From Sphaerisporangium sp039871875 (GTDB lineage: Bacteria > Actinomycetota > Actinomycetes > Streptosporangiales > Streptosporangiaceae), in the NCBI RefSeq assembly GCF_039871875.1, contig NZ_JBDPMD010000031.1, forward strand, positions 1 to 64,000: 64,000 nucleotides of DNA. Reading direction: 5' to 3'. This document shows, in pieces, positions 30,082 to 39,253 of this stretch; positions within the stretch are counted from its first letter, which is position 1; each line of letters starts with the position of its first letter. Both the position numbers and the translations under genes were made by a program. Below the pieces are notes generated by a model. That model had not been told where the DNA came from, did not search any database, and saw only the letters and a list, made by a program, of their open reading frames with translations.

Positions 30082-30863
30082 TGTTCAGCCGTTATGTCGC
30101 GCTCGGCGACAGCCAGACCGAGGGGCTCGGTGACGGGGACGACGTGAGCGGGCACCGCGGCTGGGCCGACCGCCTCGCCGAGCACCTGGCCGGCGCCGCG
30201 CCGGGCCTGCTGTACGCCAACCTCGCCGTGCGCGGCCGTCTCGCGGGGCAGGTCCGCGACGAGCAGCTCGCCGTCGCCCTGGAGCTGCGCCCCGACCTGG
30301 CCACGGTCATGGCGGGCATGAACGACCTGATGCGCCCCGGCTTCGACGCCGCCCGGGTGGCGGCGGCGCTGGAGGACATGTACGCCGCCCTGACCGCGTC
30401 GGGGGCGCGCGTGGTCGGCGTGACCTTCCCCGACATCGGCGCGATCATGCCGCTGGCCCGCCCGCTGCAGCCGAGGGTGATCGCCCTCAACGCCCGCATC
30501 AGGGCCGCCGCCGCGCGCCACGGCGTCATCCTGGTGGACACCTTCCCGCACACGGTGGCCACCGACGCCCGGATGTGGAGCCGCGACCGGATCCACGCCA
30601 GCCCGGTGGGCCACGCCCGGATCGCCGCCGCGTTCGCGCACGCGCTGGAGCTGCCCGGCAGCGACGCCACCTGGACGGACCCGTTCCCGCCCCTGCGCGC
30701 CCCCTCCGCGTGGCGGGCCGCGGCCGCCGAGGCGTGGTGGCTGGCCACGTACGCGGGCCCGTGGATCGGCCGCCGCCTGCGGGGCCGCTCCTCGGGCGAC
30801 GGCCGGTCCGCCAAACGCCCCCTGCTCACGCCGCTGCCGGGCGTGGACCCGGCGACCCCCTAG
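30081..30863 (+). CDS. SGNH/GDSL-family hydrolase
   Basis: A 260-residue esterase/lipase-like protein. Block I is YVALGDSQTEGLGDG (catalytic Ser in GDS, residues about 5-12), block III is MAGMNDLMRPG (oxyanion Asn), and block V is DRIHASPVGHARIA (Asp-x-x-His, here D-R-I-H). There is no signal peptide, so it acts in the cytoplasm. The tail after residue 215 is basic. Coupled to padR upstream; a 9-bp gap leads to the EEP gene, so the three form an operon. Confidence 0.88.
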   Translation: MFSRYVALGDSQTEGLGDGDDVSGHRGWADRLAEHLAGAAPGLLYANLAVRGRLAGQVRDEQLAVALELRPDLATVMAGMNDLMRPGFDAARVAAALEDMYAALTASGARVVGVTFPDIGAIMPLARPLQPRVIALNARIRAAAARHGVILVDTFPHTVATDARMWSRDRIHASPVGHARIAAAFAHALELPGSDATWTDPFPPLRAPSAWRAAAAEAWWLATYAGPWIGRRLRGRSSGDGRSAKRPLLTPLPGVDPATP

Positions 30864-30872
30864 GGCGGGGTC

Positions 30873-31694
30873 ATGCGGGTACTGACCTGGAACGTGTGGT
30901 GGCGGTTCGGCCCCTGGCGGCAGCGGCGGGACGCCATCATGACCACCTTGGCGGAGCTGGACTGCGATCTGATCGGGCTGCAGGAGGTCTGGGCCGAAGG
31001 GGAGGACAACCTCGCCGGGTGGCTGGCCGCGCGCCTCGGCCTGCACTGGACGTGGACGGCTTCCGACCGGCCCGGGCGCTGGCACGAGCGTGTGGGTGAG
31101 GCGACGGCGGACGTCGGCCTGGCGGTGCTCAGCCGCTGGCCCCTCGCCGGGCGTACCACGCTGCGGCTGCCGACCGAGGGCGGCCAGGACGACGGGCACC
31201 AGGCCCTGCACGCCTTGGTGGACGCCCCCGCGGGACCGGTGCCGTTCTTCACCACCCACCTGAACTCCCGGCCGTTCGAGTCGGCGGTGCGCTGCGCCCA
31301 GGTCACGGCGCTGGCCCGGTTCGTCGCCGCGCACCGGGGCCGCGGCGGCTTCCCGGCCGTGGTGACCGGGGACTTCAACGCCCTGCCCGACTCCGACGAG
31401 ATGCGGCTGTTCGGCGGTCACCGGACCGCCCCGGCCGTCCCCGGGCAGGTGCTGGTGGACGCCTGGGCCTACGCCGACCCGGCCGCACCCGCCGTGACCT
31501 GGGACAACGCGAACCCCTACGCCGCGCTGCCGCACGAGCCGCCCGGGCGCATCGACTACATCCACGTCGGCCGGCACGGCCCGGGCGGCCTCGGCCGCGT
31601 CCTTTCCGTGCGCCGCGTGGGCGACCGTCCCGTGGGCGGTGTCTGGCCGTCCGACCACGCCGCCGTGCTCGCCGACCTGGCCGGCGAGGTGTGA
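30873..31694 (+). CDS. Endonuclease/exonuclease/phosphatase family protein
   Basis: A 273-residue EEP-fold metal-dependent phosphoesterase. MRVLTWNVWWRFG (Asn ligand), DLIGLQEVW (Glu ligand), FFTTHLNSRP (His), VVTGDFNALPDS (Asp/Asn) and WPSDHAAVLADL (terminal Asp-His) are all present. Such proteins hydrolyse phosphodiesters or phospholipid head groups (sphingomyelinase-like); specificity open. No signal peptide. GTG-adjacent ATG 9 bp after the hydrolase stop; converges with hpnH 7 bp away. Confidence 0.87.
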   Translation: MRVLTWNVWWRFGPWRQRRDAIMTTLAELDCDLIGLQEVWAEGEDNLAGWLAARLGLHWTWTASDRPGRWHERVGEATADVGLAVLSRWPLAGRTTLRLPTEGGQDDGHQALHALVDAPAGPVPFFTTHLNSRPFESAVRCAQVTALARFVAAHRGRGGFPAVVTGDFNALPDSDEMRLFGGHRTAPAVPGQVLVDAWAYADPAAPAVTWDNANPYAALPHEPPGRIDYIHVGRHGPGGLGRVLSVRRVGDRPVGGVWPSDHAAVLADLAGEV

Positions 31695-31701
31695 GGCGGG
31701 T

Positions 31702-32706
31702 TCAGCCGCTGCGCAGGGCGCGCAGGGACTCGCGCAGCGAGCCGAGGGTCGCGAACACCGCGGTGGGTTCGTAGCCGCAGTGGGCCATGCAGTTGGCGCA
31801 GCGCGGGTCGTGGCCGCGGCCGTAGGAGTCCCAGTCGGTCTCCTCGACCAGCTCGCGGTACGTGGCGGCGTAGCCGTCGGCCATCAGGTAGCAGGGGCGC
31901 TGCCAGCCGTGCAGGGAGTACGACGGGATCGCCCAGGCCGTGCACGGGAAGTCGGCCTTGCCTTCCAGGAAGTCCAGGAACAACGGCGAATGGCTGAGGC
32001 GCCACCGTTGGCGGTTTCCCCCGGCGAACGCGGCGCGGAACAGGGCCCGGGTGTCCCTGATGCCGAGGAAGTGCTCCTGGTCGGGCGCCTTGGCGTAGGC
32101 GTACGCGGGCGAGATCATCATCTCGTCCACGGCCAGGTCGTCGTTGAGGTAGTCGAGCACTTCGATCACGGTGCGGGGCGTGTCGGTGGAGAAGAACGTG
32201 GTGTTGGTGGTCACCCGGAAACCGCGGCGGCGGCACTCGCGCACCGCCGCCACCGCCTCGTCGAACGTCCCCGGGCGGCACACCGACGCGTCGTGCCGGT
32301 CGCGCAGCCCGTCGATGTGCACGGTCCACGCGAAGTACCGCGACGGCGTGAACTGGTCGATCTTCTTGGGGATGAGCAGCGCGTTGGTGCACAGGAAGAC
32401 GTAGCGTCTGCGGTCGACCAGCCGGCGCACCATCTCGCCGATCTGCGGGTGCATGAGCGGCTCACCGCCCGCGATGGACACCATCGGGGCGCCGCTCTCC
32501 TCGACGGCCGCCACGGCCTGGTCCACCGGCATGCGGCGGCGCAGCACGTCCGCGGGGTGCTGGATCTTGCCGCAGCCCGCGCACGCCAGATTGCACGCGA
32601 ACAGCGGCTCAAGCTCGACCAGCAGCGGGAACTTGCGGCGGCCGCGCAGCCGCTGGCGCAGGATGTACCCGCCGATGCGCAGGCTCTGCCGCACCGGGAT
32701 CGTCAT
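31702..32706 (-). CDS. hpnH: Adenosyl-hopene transferase HpnH (radical SAM)
   Basis: A 334-residue radical SAM enzyme that joins a 5'-deoxyadenosyl radical to diploptene to give adenosylhopane, the first step of side-chain extension. The cluster motif is C38-x3-C42-x2-C45 (ACNLACAGC). Conserved flanks: VRQSLRIGGYILRQRLRGRRKFPLLVELEPLF, VSIAGGEPLMHPQI, FLCTNALLIPKKI. A DUF3463-like C-terminal domain holds further Cys (CANCMAHCGYEP). Last gene of the hopanoid operon, overlapping hpnG by 4 bp. Confidence 0.95.
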   Translation of the reverse strand: MTIPVRQSLRIGGYILRQRLRGRRKFPLLVELEPLFACNLACAGCGKIQHPADVLRRRMPVDQAVAAVEESGAPMVSIAGGEPLMHPQIGEMVRRLVDRRRYVFLCTNALLIPKKIDQFTPSRYFAWTVHIDGLRDRHDASVCRPGTFDEAVAAVRECRRRGFRVTTNTTFFSTDTPRTVIEVLDYLNDDLAVDEMMISPAYAYAKAPDQEHFLGIRDTRALFRAAFAGGNRQRWRLSHSPLFLDFLEGKADFPCTAWAIPSYSLHGWQRPCYLMADGYAATYRELVEETDWDSYGRGHDPRCANCMAHCGYEPTAVFATLGSLRESLRALRSG

Positions 32707-33296
32707 GGCCGCACCTCCTCGGTCCGCGCGGCCCAGCGCGCCAGCACCGGCCCGAGGCGCCGCAGCGTCCGCCGCGCCGCCACCCCGCCGAGCACCGTGG
32801 CCGGGCTCAGCAGCGGCGCCGCCGGGGTGTCCACCACGACGCGCGCCACGGCCACCGCGGGCACGCACGTCAGCGCGGCCGTGACGAGCGGCCCGGCCTC
32901 CATGTCCACACCCCTTGCCCCCGTGGCGGCCAGTCGGCCGCGGGCGGCGCCGGTGACCAGTCGGCCGCGGGTGACCAGGGGCCCGATCTGGGCGTGGATG
33001 CCCGCCCGGGCCAGTTCGTCGGCGAGCGCGCCCGCGGACGGGCACGGCAGGGCGCGGCCCCGGTAGCGGACCTCCCCGGCGACCAGCACGTCCCCTGGCC
33101 GCAGCCCGTCGTCCAGTGCCCCGGCGAACCCGGTCACCGCGACCGCCCGGTACTTCCCGAGCCGGGTCCCGGCCCGTGAGGCGCGGCGCGGGCCCATCCC
33201 GGTGCGGACCACGGTCACCCCGTCCCCGGGCCGCAGCCCCCGGGTCACGGCCCGCGCCTCGATGCCGAGCGCGACGCAGATCGCCAGGCCGCTCAC
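32703..33296 (-). CDS. hpnG: HpnG-like adenosylhopane nucleosidase/phosphorylase
   Basis: A 197-residue purine-nucleoside-phosphorylase-fold protein. AICVALGIEARAVTRGL at the start and VVRTGMGPRRASRAGTRL correspond to MTA/SAH nucleosidase-like HpnG; GVDMEAGPLVTAAL contains the conserved nucleoside-binding DMEA. HpnG removes adenine from adenosylhopane, leading to ribosylhopane. GTG start overlapping the shc stop by 4 bp (GTGA), and its stop overlaps hpnH, so translation is coupled through shc-hpnG-hpnH. Identification rests on fold and position. Confidence 0.85.
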   Translation of the reverse strand: MSGLAICVALGIEARAVTRGLRPGDGVTVVRTGMGPRRASRAGTRLGKYRAVAVTGFAGALDDGLRPGDVLVAGEVRYRGRALPCPSAGALADELARAGIHAQIGPLVTRGRLVTGAARGRLAATGARGVDMEAGPLVTAALTCVPAVAVARVVVDTPAAPLLSPATVLGGVAARRTLRRLGPVLARWAARTEEVRP

Positions 33297-35194
33297 CCCG
33301 CGCCGTCCCCGGGCGGGCGCAGGTAGCGTCCGAGCGCCGTGATCGGGAAGACCAGGCGGTACAGGTGGTAGTTGATGTAAAAGTCGCCGGGGAACCCGGT
33401 GCCGGTGTGGTACGGCTCGTCCCAGGTGCCGTCCGGCCGCTGTGCGCGCACCAGCCACCGCACCCCCGCCTCCACCGCCGTGGAGCGTTCACCGGCGGCG
33501 AGCAGGGCGATCAGCGCCCAGGCGGTCTGTGACGCGGTGGAGTGGCCGCGGCCGATCCACGCGGGGTCGCGGTAGGAGCGCATGTCCTCGCCCCAGCCGC
33601 CGTCGTCGTTCTGGTGCCGTTCCAGCCACGCCACCGCCCGCCGCACCGCCGGGTCGCCCGCCGGCACACCCGCGGCGGCCAGGGCGGGCAGCGCGGCGCC
33701 GGTGCCGTAGACGTGGTTGGCGCCCCAGCGGCCGAACCACGACCCGTCCGGTTCCTGGGCGCGCAGCAGCCACGCCACCGCGCGGCGCAGCACGGCCGGG
33801 TCGGCGGGCGGCTCGGCGGCCAGCGCCTCGACGACGTGCGCGGTGACGTCCGCCGTCGGCGGGTCGATCACGGCGCCGAAGTCGCAGAACGGCAGCTTCC
33901 TGATCAGCTCGCGGGTGTTGTCGGCGTCGAACGCGGCGAACCCGCCGTCGCGGCACGCCATGCCCGCCATCCAGCGCACCGCCCGGTCGACGGCCGGCCG
34001 TGCCCCGGGGAGCGGCACGCGGCGCAGCGCCAGCACCACCTCGGCGGTGTCGTCGGTGTCGGGGTAGCCGTCGTTGTCGAACTCGAACGCCCAGCCGCCG
34101 GGACGCAGGCCGGGCCGCCGCACCGCCCAGTCCCCCGGGCCGCGCACCTCCTCGCCGAGCAGCCACGCCGCGCCCTCGGCCACGGCGGGGTGACCGGCGG
34201 GCAGCCCGGCGTCCAGCAACGCGGTGACGGCGAGCGCGGTGTCCCACACCGGGGACTGGCAGGCCTCCATGCGGCGCCCCCGCTCGTCGCGGACCGTGAA
34301 GCGGTCCAGGCCGCGCAGGCCCCGCCGCATCACCGGGTGGTCGACGGCGTACCCGGACAGGTGGAGGGCGATCAGCGAGTACACCCACGGCGGCTGGATG
34401 CCGCCCCACGACCCGTCGGCCTCCTGCCGCACCACGATCCACTCGACGGCGCGCCGCAGCGCCGCCCGACGGAGCCCCGGCAGGGGACGGCGTTCGTAGC
34501 GCCGCAGCAGCCGGTCCAGCGCGCCGAGCGTCCCGCCGGGACGGCCCCGCCGGGACGGCCGCCCGGTGCGCAGCTCGGCCAGGTCGAACGGCAGCGCCCG
34601 CACCGGCCGGTGGGAGGCCACGACGGTCAGCGGCACGATGGTCTGCCGGGCCCAGCACGCCCAGTCGTACACGTTGAGCGGGCACCACGGCGGCAGCAGG
34701 ATCAGCTCGGCGGGCAGCGCGGGCAGGTCGTCCCAGCGCCACTGCCCGAACATCGCCAGCCAGATCCGCGTGAAGACCCGCGCCGCCTCGATCCCCCCGC
34801 CGCGGCGCGCGAACGCCGCCGCGGCCCGCATGTGCGCCTCCCCCGGGTGGTCCCCGGCGAGCCGCAGCGCGGTGTAGGCCTCGATGGTGGTGGACAGATC
34901 CCCCGGCCCGCCGTGGAAGTTCGCCCAGGTCCCGTCGGCCCGCTGCCGCGACCGTATCCACCGGGCCGCCTCGGCGGTGTCCTGCTCCGAGCGCACCCCG
35001 AGGAACTCCCGCAGCAGCAGGTCCTCGGCGTCCATCGTCACGTTGGTCTCCAGCTCCCCCTTCCACCACCCCCCGGGGTCGCGCAGCCCCACCAGGTGGT
35101 CGCACGCCGCCCGCAGGGCCCGCTCCGCCGCCTCGGGGAGCGTTCCTCCGGGCGCCTCCCGGGCGGCCGGGCCGGTGATCATGTCGGGGGTCAT
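33293..35194 (-). CDS. shc: Squalene-hopene cyclase
   Basis: A 633-residue class II triterpene cyclase that turns squalene into hopene/diplopterol at the membrane. The protonating DxDD motif is in GYPDTDDTAEV (about residue 380). QW repeats are plentiful (e.g. ADGTWANFHGGPGDLSTT, QEADGSWGGIQPPW, DGSWFGRWGANHVYGTG, NDDGGWGEDM). The N-terminal LRDPGGWWKGELETNVTMDAEDLLL is typical. Length fits the family. ATG separated by one base from the upstream prenyl synthase stop; overlaps hpnG. Confidence 0.96.
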   Translation of the reverse strand: MTPDMITGPAAREAPGGTLPEAAERALRAACDHLVGLRDPGGWWKGELETNVTMDAEDLLLREFLGVRSEQDTAEAARWIRSRQRADGTWANFHGGPGDLSTTIEAYTALRLAGDHPGEAHMRAAAAFARRGGGIEAARVFTRIWLAMFGQWRWDDLPALPAELILLPPWCPLNVYDWACWARQTIVPLTVVASHRPVRALPFDLAELRTGRPSRRGRPGGTLGALDRLLRRYERRPLPGLRRAALRRAVEWIVVRQEADGSWGGIQPPWVYSLIALHLSGYAVDHPVMRRGLRGLDRFTVRDERGRRMEACQSPVWDTALAVTALLDAGLPAGHPAVAEGAAWLLGEEVRGPGDWAVRRPGLRPGGWAFEFDNDGYPDTDDTAEVVLALRRVPLPGARPAVDRAVRWMAGMACRDGGFAAFDADNTRELIRKLPFCDFGAVIDPPTADVTAHVVEALAAEPPADPAVLRRAVAWLLRAQEPDGSWFGRWGANHVYGTGAALPALAAAGVPAGDPAVRRAVAWLERHQNDDGGWGEDMRSYRDPAWIGRGHSTASQTAWALIALLAAGERSTAVEAGVRWLVRAQRPDGTWDEPYHTGTGFPGDFYINYHLYRLVFPITALGRYLRPPGDGAG

Positions 35195-35195
35195 G

Positions 35196-36203
35196 TCAGT
35201 GGTCCCTGGTGGTGATGAAGGCGGCGACCTCCAGGAACTCCGCGCGGACCGCGGGCGGCAGGTCGGCGTCGGCCAGGTGGCGGTGGGCGACGTCCAGGCG
35301 GTGTTTGGCCTCGGCCTCGGCCCAGGCGCGGCCGCCGGCCTCCTCCACCAGGCGGGCCGCCTCGTCGAGGCCGTCCTCCGGCAGCGGGCCCGGGCGGGCG
35401 AGCAGGCCGGACAGGCGGGCCCCGGCGGGGGTGCCGCCGGTGAGGGCCGCCACCACGGGCAGGGTCTTCTTGCCGGCCCGCAGGTCCGACAGGACGGGTT
35501 TGCCGGTGGTCTCGGGGGTGCCCCAGATGCCGAGCAGGTCGTCGACGAGCTGGAACGCCAGGCCGGCCTCCGCGCCGAACGCCGCCAGGGCGCCGGTCAG
35601 CCCGGGGGGCGCCCCGGCGGCCAGGGCGCCGGCGGCGCAGGCGCACGACAGCAGGGCCCCGGTCTTGTCGGACGACATCCGCAGGCACTCCGCCAGGCTC
35701 ACCTCGGTGCGGCGTTCGAACTCCAGGTCCGCGGCCTGGCCGGCGATCAGGCGGCGGGTCGCGACGCCGACGGCCCGCGCCACCTGGAGGTGCCCGGGGG
35801 TGCCGGCCCCGGCGAGCAGCTCACCGGCCAGGGCCAGCAGGGCGTCCCCGGCGAGGATCGCCTCGGCGCGGCCGAACAGCGTCCAGGCGGCCGGGCGGTG
35901 CCTGCGGGTGCGGTCGCCGTCCATGATGTCGTCGTGCAGCAGCGAGAACGCGTGCACCAGTTCCACCGCCGCCGCGGCCGGCAGGTCCGGCGCCGCGCCC
36001 GCCGCCCGCGACGACAGCACCGCGAGCGCCGGGCGCAGCGCCTTGCCGCCGCCGTCCGCGGGGCGGCCCTCGTGGTCGGTCCAGCCGAGGTGGTAGGCGG
36101 CGACCCGGCGGGTGACCGGGTCCAGCAGGTCCACCGCCGCCCGCAGCGCCGGCCCGACCAGCTCACGGGCCGCCGGCAGCGCCGGCGGCACCAGGGCCGT
36201 CAT
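35196..36203 (-). CDS. Polyprenyl (farnesyl-type) diphosphate synthase
   Basis: A 335-residue trans-isoprenyl diphosphate synthase. First aspartate-rich motif LLHDDIMDGD (DDxxD, about residues 88-97), RTRRHRPAAW after it, SSDKTGALL and the second motif FQLVDDLLGIWG, in which the last Asp of DDxxD is replaced by Gly, as in many bacterial members. In this operon it most likely makes FPP for squalene synthesis by HpnC/D/E. ATGA overlap with hpnE upstream. Confidence 0.9.
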   Translation of the reverse strand: MTALVPPALPAARELVGPALRAAVDLLDPVTRRVAAYHLGWTDHEGRPADGGGKALRPALAVLSSRAAGAAPDLPAAAAVELVHAFSLLHDDIMDGDRTRRHRPAAWTLFGRAEAILAGDALLALAGELLAGAGTPGHLQVARAVGVATRRLIAGQAADLEFERRTEVSLAECLRMSSDKTGALLSCACAAGALAAGAPPGLTGALAAFGAEAGLAFQLVDDLLGIWGTPETTGKPVLSDLRAGKKTLPVVAALTGGTPAGARLSGLLARPGPLPEDGLDEAARLVEEAGGRAWAEAEAKHRLDVAHRHLADADLPPAVRAEFLEVAAFITTRDH

Positions 36204-37564
36204 GACGCCGCCCCTTCGCGCGCCCCGAGCTCATGGCGCACATCGCTCGGACGGCGCATGTGGCGGCGGACCAGGCGGGCCGCGGTGAGTCCGCTGCGCA
36301 CGGCACCCTCCATCGTGTCGGGCCAGCCCGTGTCGGTCCACGCGCCGGCGAGGTACAGGCCGGGCCACCGGGTGGCGGCGCCGGGACGCAGGGCGCCGCT
36401 GCCGGGCCCCTGGTGGAACGTGGCGCGGCGCTCACGGGTGACGAAGAAATCGGTGAGCCGCGCGTCGCGCGCACCGGGCAGGACGCGCCGCAGCTCGGGG
36501 CCGAACTCGGCACGCACCCGGGCCACCGGCAGGTCGATCCACCGGTCGGCCGCCGACACCGACACCGTCAGGTACTGGCCCCGGTCCAGCCCCGCCACCC
36601 CGGTCTTGTCGAAGACCCACTGGACGGGTGAGCCGACCACCGCGGCGAACGGCAACTCGGTGACCCGCCGGTCGTACACCGCGTGCACGTTGACGATCGG
36701 GCTGGCCCGCAGGCCCGCCCACCGGTCCCGGCCCGGCGCCGCGCCGTCCGGCACCAGCCGCGCCGCCTGCTCGTGCGGCACGGCGAGCACCACGGCGGAC
36801 GCCTCCACCCGCCGCCCGTCCACCACCACCGCCGGGCCGGGCAGCACCGCGCTCACCTTCGCCGACAGCCGCACCCGGCCGCCGCGCCGCACGACGGCCC
36901 GCGCGGCGGCGGCACCGTGCAGCTCGCCGAGCGGGACGGCGGGCACGCCGATGTCGGCCGCGTCGGCACGGCCGAACAGCGCGGTGCGGAACACCTGAAC
37001 CGCCGCGCCGAGCGCCGCCTGGTCGGCGGCGACGTTCAGCGCCGCCACGGTGAATAGCTCCCACACCGCGTGCCGCGCCGGGCCGCGCTGCCCGTGCCGG
37101 TCCAGCCACGTGCCGAGGTCCACCAGGTCGAGCGCCGGGTCCGCCGGGTCCAGCCGCGACAGCGCCACCGACCCGCGCAGCGCCCGCAGCCGGTCGGCCG
37201 GTCCGAGCAGCGAGTAGGTCGCCAGCGCGGGCAGCAGATGGAACGGCCCCGGCAGCGCCGCCCTGCGCAGCCGTCCCACCCGGCCGCCCGGGGTGAGCAC
37301 CCGCACGTCGAACCGGTCCTGCACACGCACCTGCCGCGTCCCGCCGATGCGGTCCAGCAGCCCCCGGTACGCCGTGCAGCACCGCAGGAACACATGCTGC
37401 CCGTTGTCCACCGTCAGATCACCCCGGGCGAACGAATGGGTGGCCCCGCCGAGACGCGGCCGCGCCTCGTACAGCGTGACCGGGCACCCCGCGTCCGCGA
37501 GCGCGACCGCCGCCGCGATCCCGGCCAGCCCGCCACCCACCACGGCCACCGGCGCGCCGCTCAC
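36200..37564 (-). CDS. hpnE: Hydroxysqualene dehydroxylase HpnE
   Basis: A 454-residue FAD-dependent amine-oxidase-fold protein: VAVVGGGLAGIAAAVALADAGCPVTLYEARPRLGGATHSF (residues 6-45) is the FAD site, NGQHVFLRCCTAYRGLLDRIG is the HpnE signature, and GLYLAGAWTDTGWPDTMEGAVRSGLTAA binds FAD at the C-terminus. HpnE reduces hydroxysqualene to squalene after HpnC and HpnD. GTG start overlapping the hpnD stop by 4 bp. Confidence 0.94.
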   Translation of the reverse strand: MSGAPVAVVGGGLAGIAAAVALADAGCPVTLYEARPRLGGATHSFARGDLTVDNGQHVFLRCCTAYRGLLDRIGGTRQVRVQDRFDVRVLTPGGRVGRLRRAALPGPFHLLPALATYSLLGPADRLRALRGSVALSRLDPADPALDLVDLGTWLDRHGQRGPARHAVWELFTVAALNVAADQAALGAAVQVFRTALFGRADAADIGVPAVPLGELHGAAAARAVVRRGGRVRLSAKVSAVLPGPAVVVDGRRVEASAVVLAVPHEQAARLVPDGAAPGRDRWAGLRASPIVNVHAVYDRRVTELPFAAVVGSPVQWVFDKTGVAGLDRGQYLTVSVSAADRWIDLPVARVRAEFGPELRRVLPGARDARLTDFFVTRERRATFHQGPGSGALRPGAATRWPGLYLAGAWTDTGWPDTMEGAVRSGLTAARLVRRHMRRPSDVRHELGAREGAAS

Positions 37565-38415
37565 CGGCCGGCCCCCGCGAGCGCGCGAGCCGCGACCATC
37601 GCCTTCTCCCAGGCCGGCAACGACGAACGGCCCGCCAGGGCCTCGGCGGGGCACGCGGCGATGCGGTCGAGCAGGCCGCGGTAGATGCCCGCCATCGCGG
37701 CGGTGCACGCGGCGCTGCGGCGGTCCAGCAGCGGCGGCAGCCGCATGCCCTGCGCGTACCACTCGCGGGCCCGGGCCGTCTGGAACCGCATCAGCGCCTC
37801 CAGCCGGTGCGGCGGGTCGGTGAACCGGCCCGCGCCGTCCACCTCCAGCGTGCAGCCGAACCGCTCCAGGTCCTCGGCGGGCAGGTACACCCGCCCGGCC
37901 CGCCGGTCCTCGTTCACGTCCCGCAGCACGTTGGTGAGCTGCAACGCCACACCGAGCGCGTCCGCGAGCGGCGCGGCCGCCGCCCGGTCGGCCACGCCGA
38001 ACACCCCCAGCGACAGCCGCCCCACCGACCCCGCCACCCGGCGGCAGTACGCCAATAGGTCCTCGAACCGGTCGTACGTCACGCCGCGCACGTCGGCGGC
38101 GCACCCGTCGATCAGCTCCTCGAACGCCGCCAGCGGAATGGGGTACCGGCGCGCCGCGTCGAACAACGCCACCAGCACCAGGTCGCCGTGCACCGGCCGC
38201 CGCACCCGCAACGCCCCGCGCGCCGCCGCCAGCAACGCCAGCCGCTGCTCGGCCGGGCCGTCACCGTCGCCGATGTCGTCGATGCGGCGGGCGAAGGCGT
38301 ACACCGCGCTCAGCGCCCGGCGTCTCGGCGGCTGCAGCAGGCGGATGCCGTAGGAGAAGTTCCTGGCCCGGGTGCGCACGATCCACTCGCAGTGCCGGTA
38401 AGCGTGGGACGCCAC
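37561..38415 (-). CDS. hpnD: Presqualene diphosphate synthase HpnD
   Basis: A 284-residue squalene/phytoene synthase-family enzyme: NFSYGIRLLQPPRRRALSAVYAFARRIDDIGDGD (DDxGD-like first Asp motif, about residues 19-52) and ALQLTNVLRDVNEDRRAGRVYLPAEDLERFG (second motif, DxxED). It condenses two FPP to presqualene diphosphate. GTG start 7 bp after the hpnC stop. Confidence 0.94.
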   Translation of the reverse strand: MASHAYRHCEWIVRTRARNFSYGIRLLQPPRRRALSAVYAFARRIDDIGDGDGPAEQRLALLAAARGALRVRRPVHGDLVLVALFDAARRYPIPLAAFEELIDGCAADVRGVTYDRFEDLLAYCRRVAGSVGRLSLGVFGVADRAAAAPLADALGVALQLTNVLRDVNEDRRAGRVYLPAEDLERFGCTLEVDGAGRFTDPPHRLEALMRFQTARAREWYAQGMRLPPLLDRRSAACTAAMAGIYRGLLDRIAACPAEALAGRSSLPAWEKAMVAARALAGAGR

Positions 38416-38422
38416 TACCGGG

Positions 38423-39253
38423 TCACCTCCCCGTCACCAGCGCACGCAGCCACGCGCCCCCCAGCCGGGCACGGCCCGGGCGGACCGCCACCCCCAGCAC
38501 GTCATGACCGGAACGTTCCAGCGCGGCGACCGTGGCCCGGCCCCCGGCGACGTACCCGGCGACCGCGGCCCGCGCGAACCCGCTCAGCGACGCCAGCAGC
38601 GGCGCCCCGGCGTCCAGCAGCCGCGCCGCCCGCCCCGCCTGCAACGCCACCACCCGCCGCAACGGCTTCGGCGTGACCACGCCCGCCAGGTCGTGCTCGG
38701 TGCAGCCGTACCGGCGCAGATCCTCACCGGGCAGGTAGACACGGCCCCGGCGGTAGTCCTCGCCGACGTCCTGGCAGTGCTCGATGACCTGCAGCGCCGA
38801 GCACACCCGGTCCGACAGCGGCACCCGGGCCCCGCCCGCGGCGCCGAACACGTGCAACACGATGTGCCCCACCGGGTTGGCCGACAACGCGCAGTACCCC
38901 AGCAGCTCGTCGAACGTCTCGTACCGGGTCACCCGCTGGTCGCGCCGGCCCGCCTCCACCAGCAGGTGGAACGGCTCGGCGGGCACCGCGCACTCCCGCA
39001 CCGTCAGGCGGAGGCCCCGCACCACCGGGTGCCGCGGGGCCCGGCCGGCGTACAGCCGGCGCAGGTCGGCGTCGACGTCGTCCAGCAGCCGCGGCCGGTC
39101 CTCCCGGCCGGCCTCGTCACCGATGTCGTCCACGTGGCGCGCGAAGGCGTACACCGCGAAAAGATGGCCCCGATATCGGCCCGGCAGCACGCGCGAAGCG
39201 ACCGGGAAATTCTCCCGGCTCGCTCTCGATATGACGGCCCTCCCCGATGACAT
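38423..39253 (-). CDS. hpnC: Hydroxysqualene synthase HpnC
   Basis: A 276-residue paralogue of HpnD: ENFPVASRVLPGRYRGHLFAVYAFARHVDDIGDEAG (first Asp motif, residues 14-49) and VIEHCQDVGEDYRRGRVYLPGEDLRRYG (second). HpnC converts presqualene diphosphate to hydroxysqualene. The ATG at 39253 puts ENFPVAS near the N-terminus as in the family; the upstream 27 codons of open frame are AT-richer and look like leader. First gene of the seven-gene operon. Confidence 0.93.
   Translation of the reverse strand: MSSGRAVISRASRENFPVASRVLPGRYRGHLFAVYAFARHVDDIGDEAGREDRPRLLDDVDADLRRLYAGRAPRHPVVRGLRLTVRECAVPAEPFHLLVEAGRRDQRVTRYETFDELLGYCALSANPVGHIVLHVFGAAGGARVPLSDRVCSALQVIEHCQDVGEDYRRGRVYLPGEDLRRYGCTEHDLAGVVTPKPLRRVVALQAGRAARLLDAGAPLLASLSGFARAAVAGYVAGGRATVAALERSGHDVLGVAVRPGRARLGGAWLRALVTGR

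Noticed and set aside
36200..38104. A very long open frame spanning hpnE and running into hpnD, which might suggest a fused protein
   Set aside because: The homology to HpnE begins at the GTG at 37564, and the region before it is the antisense of nothing but out-of-frame hpnD codons; the GTGA overlap explains the open frame.
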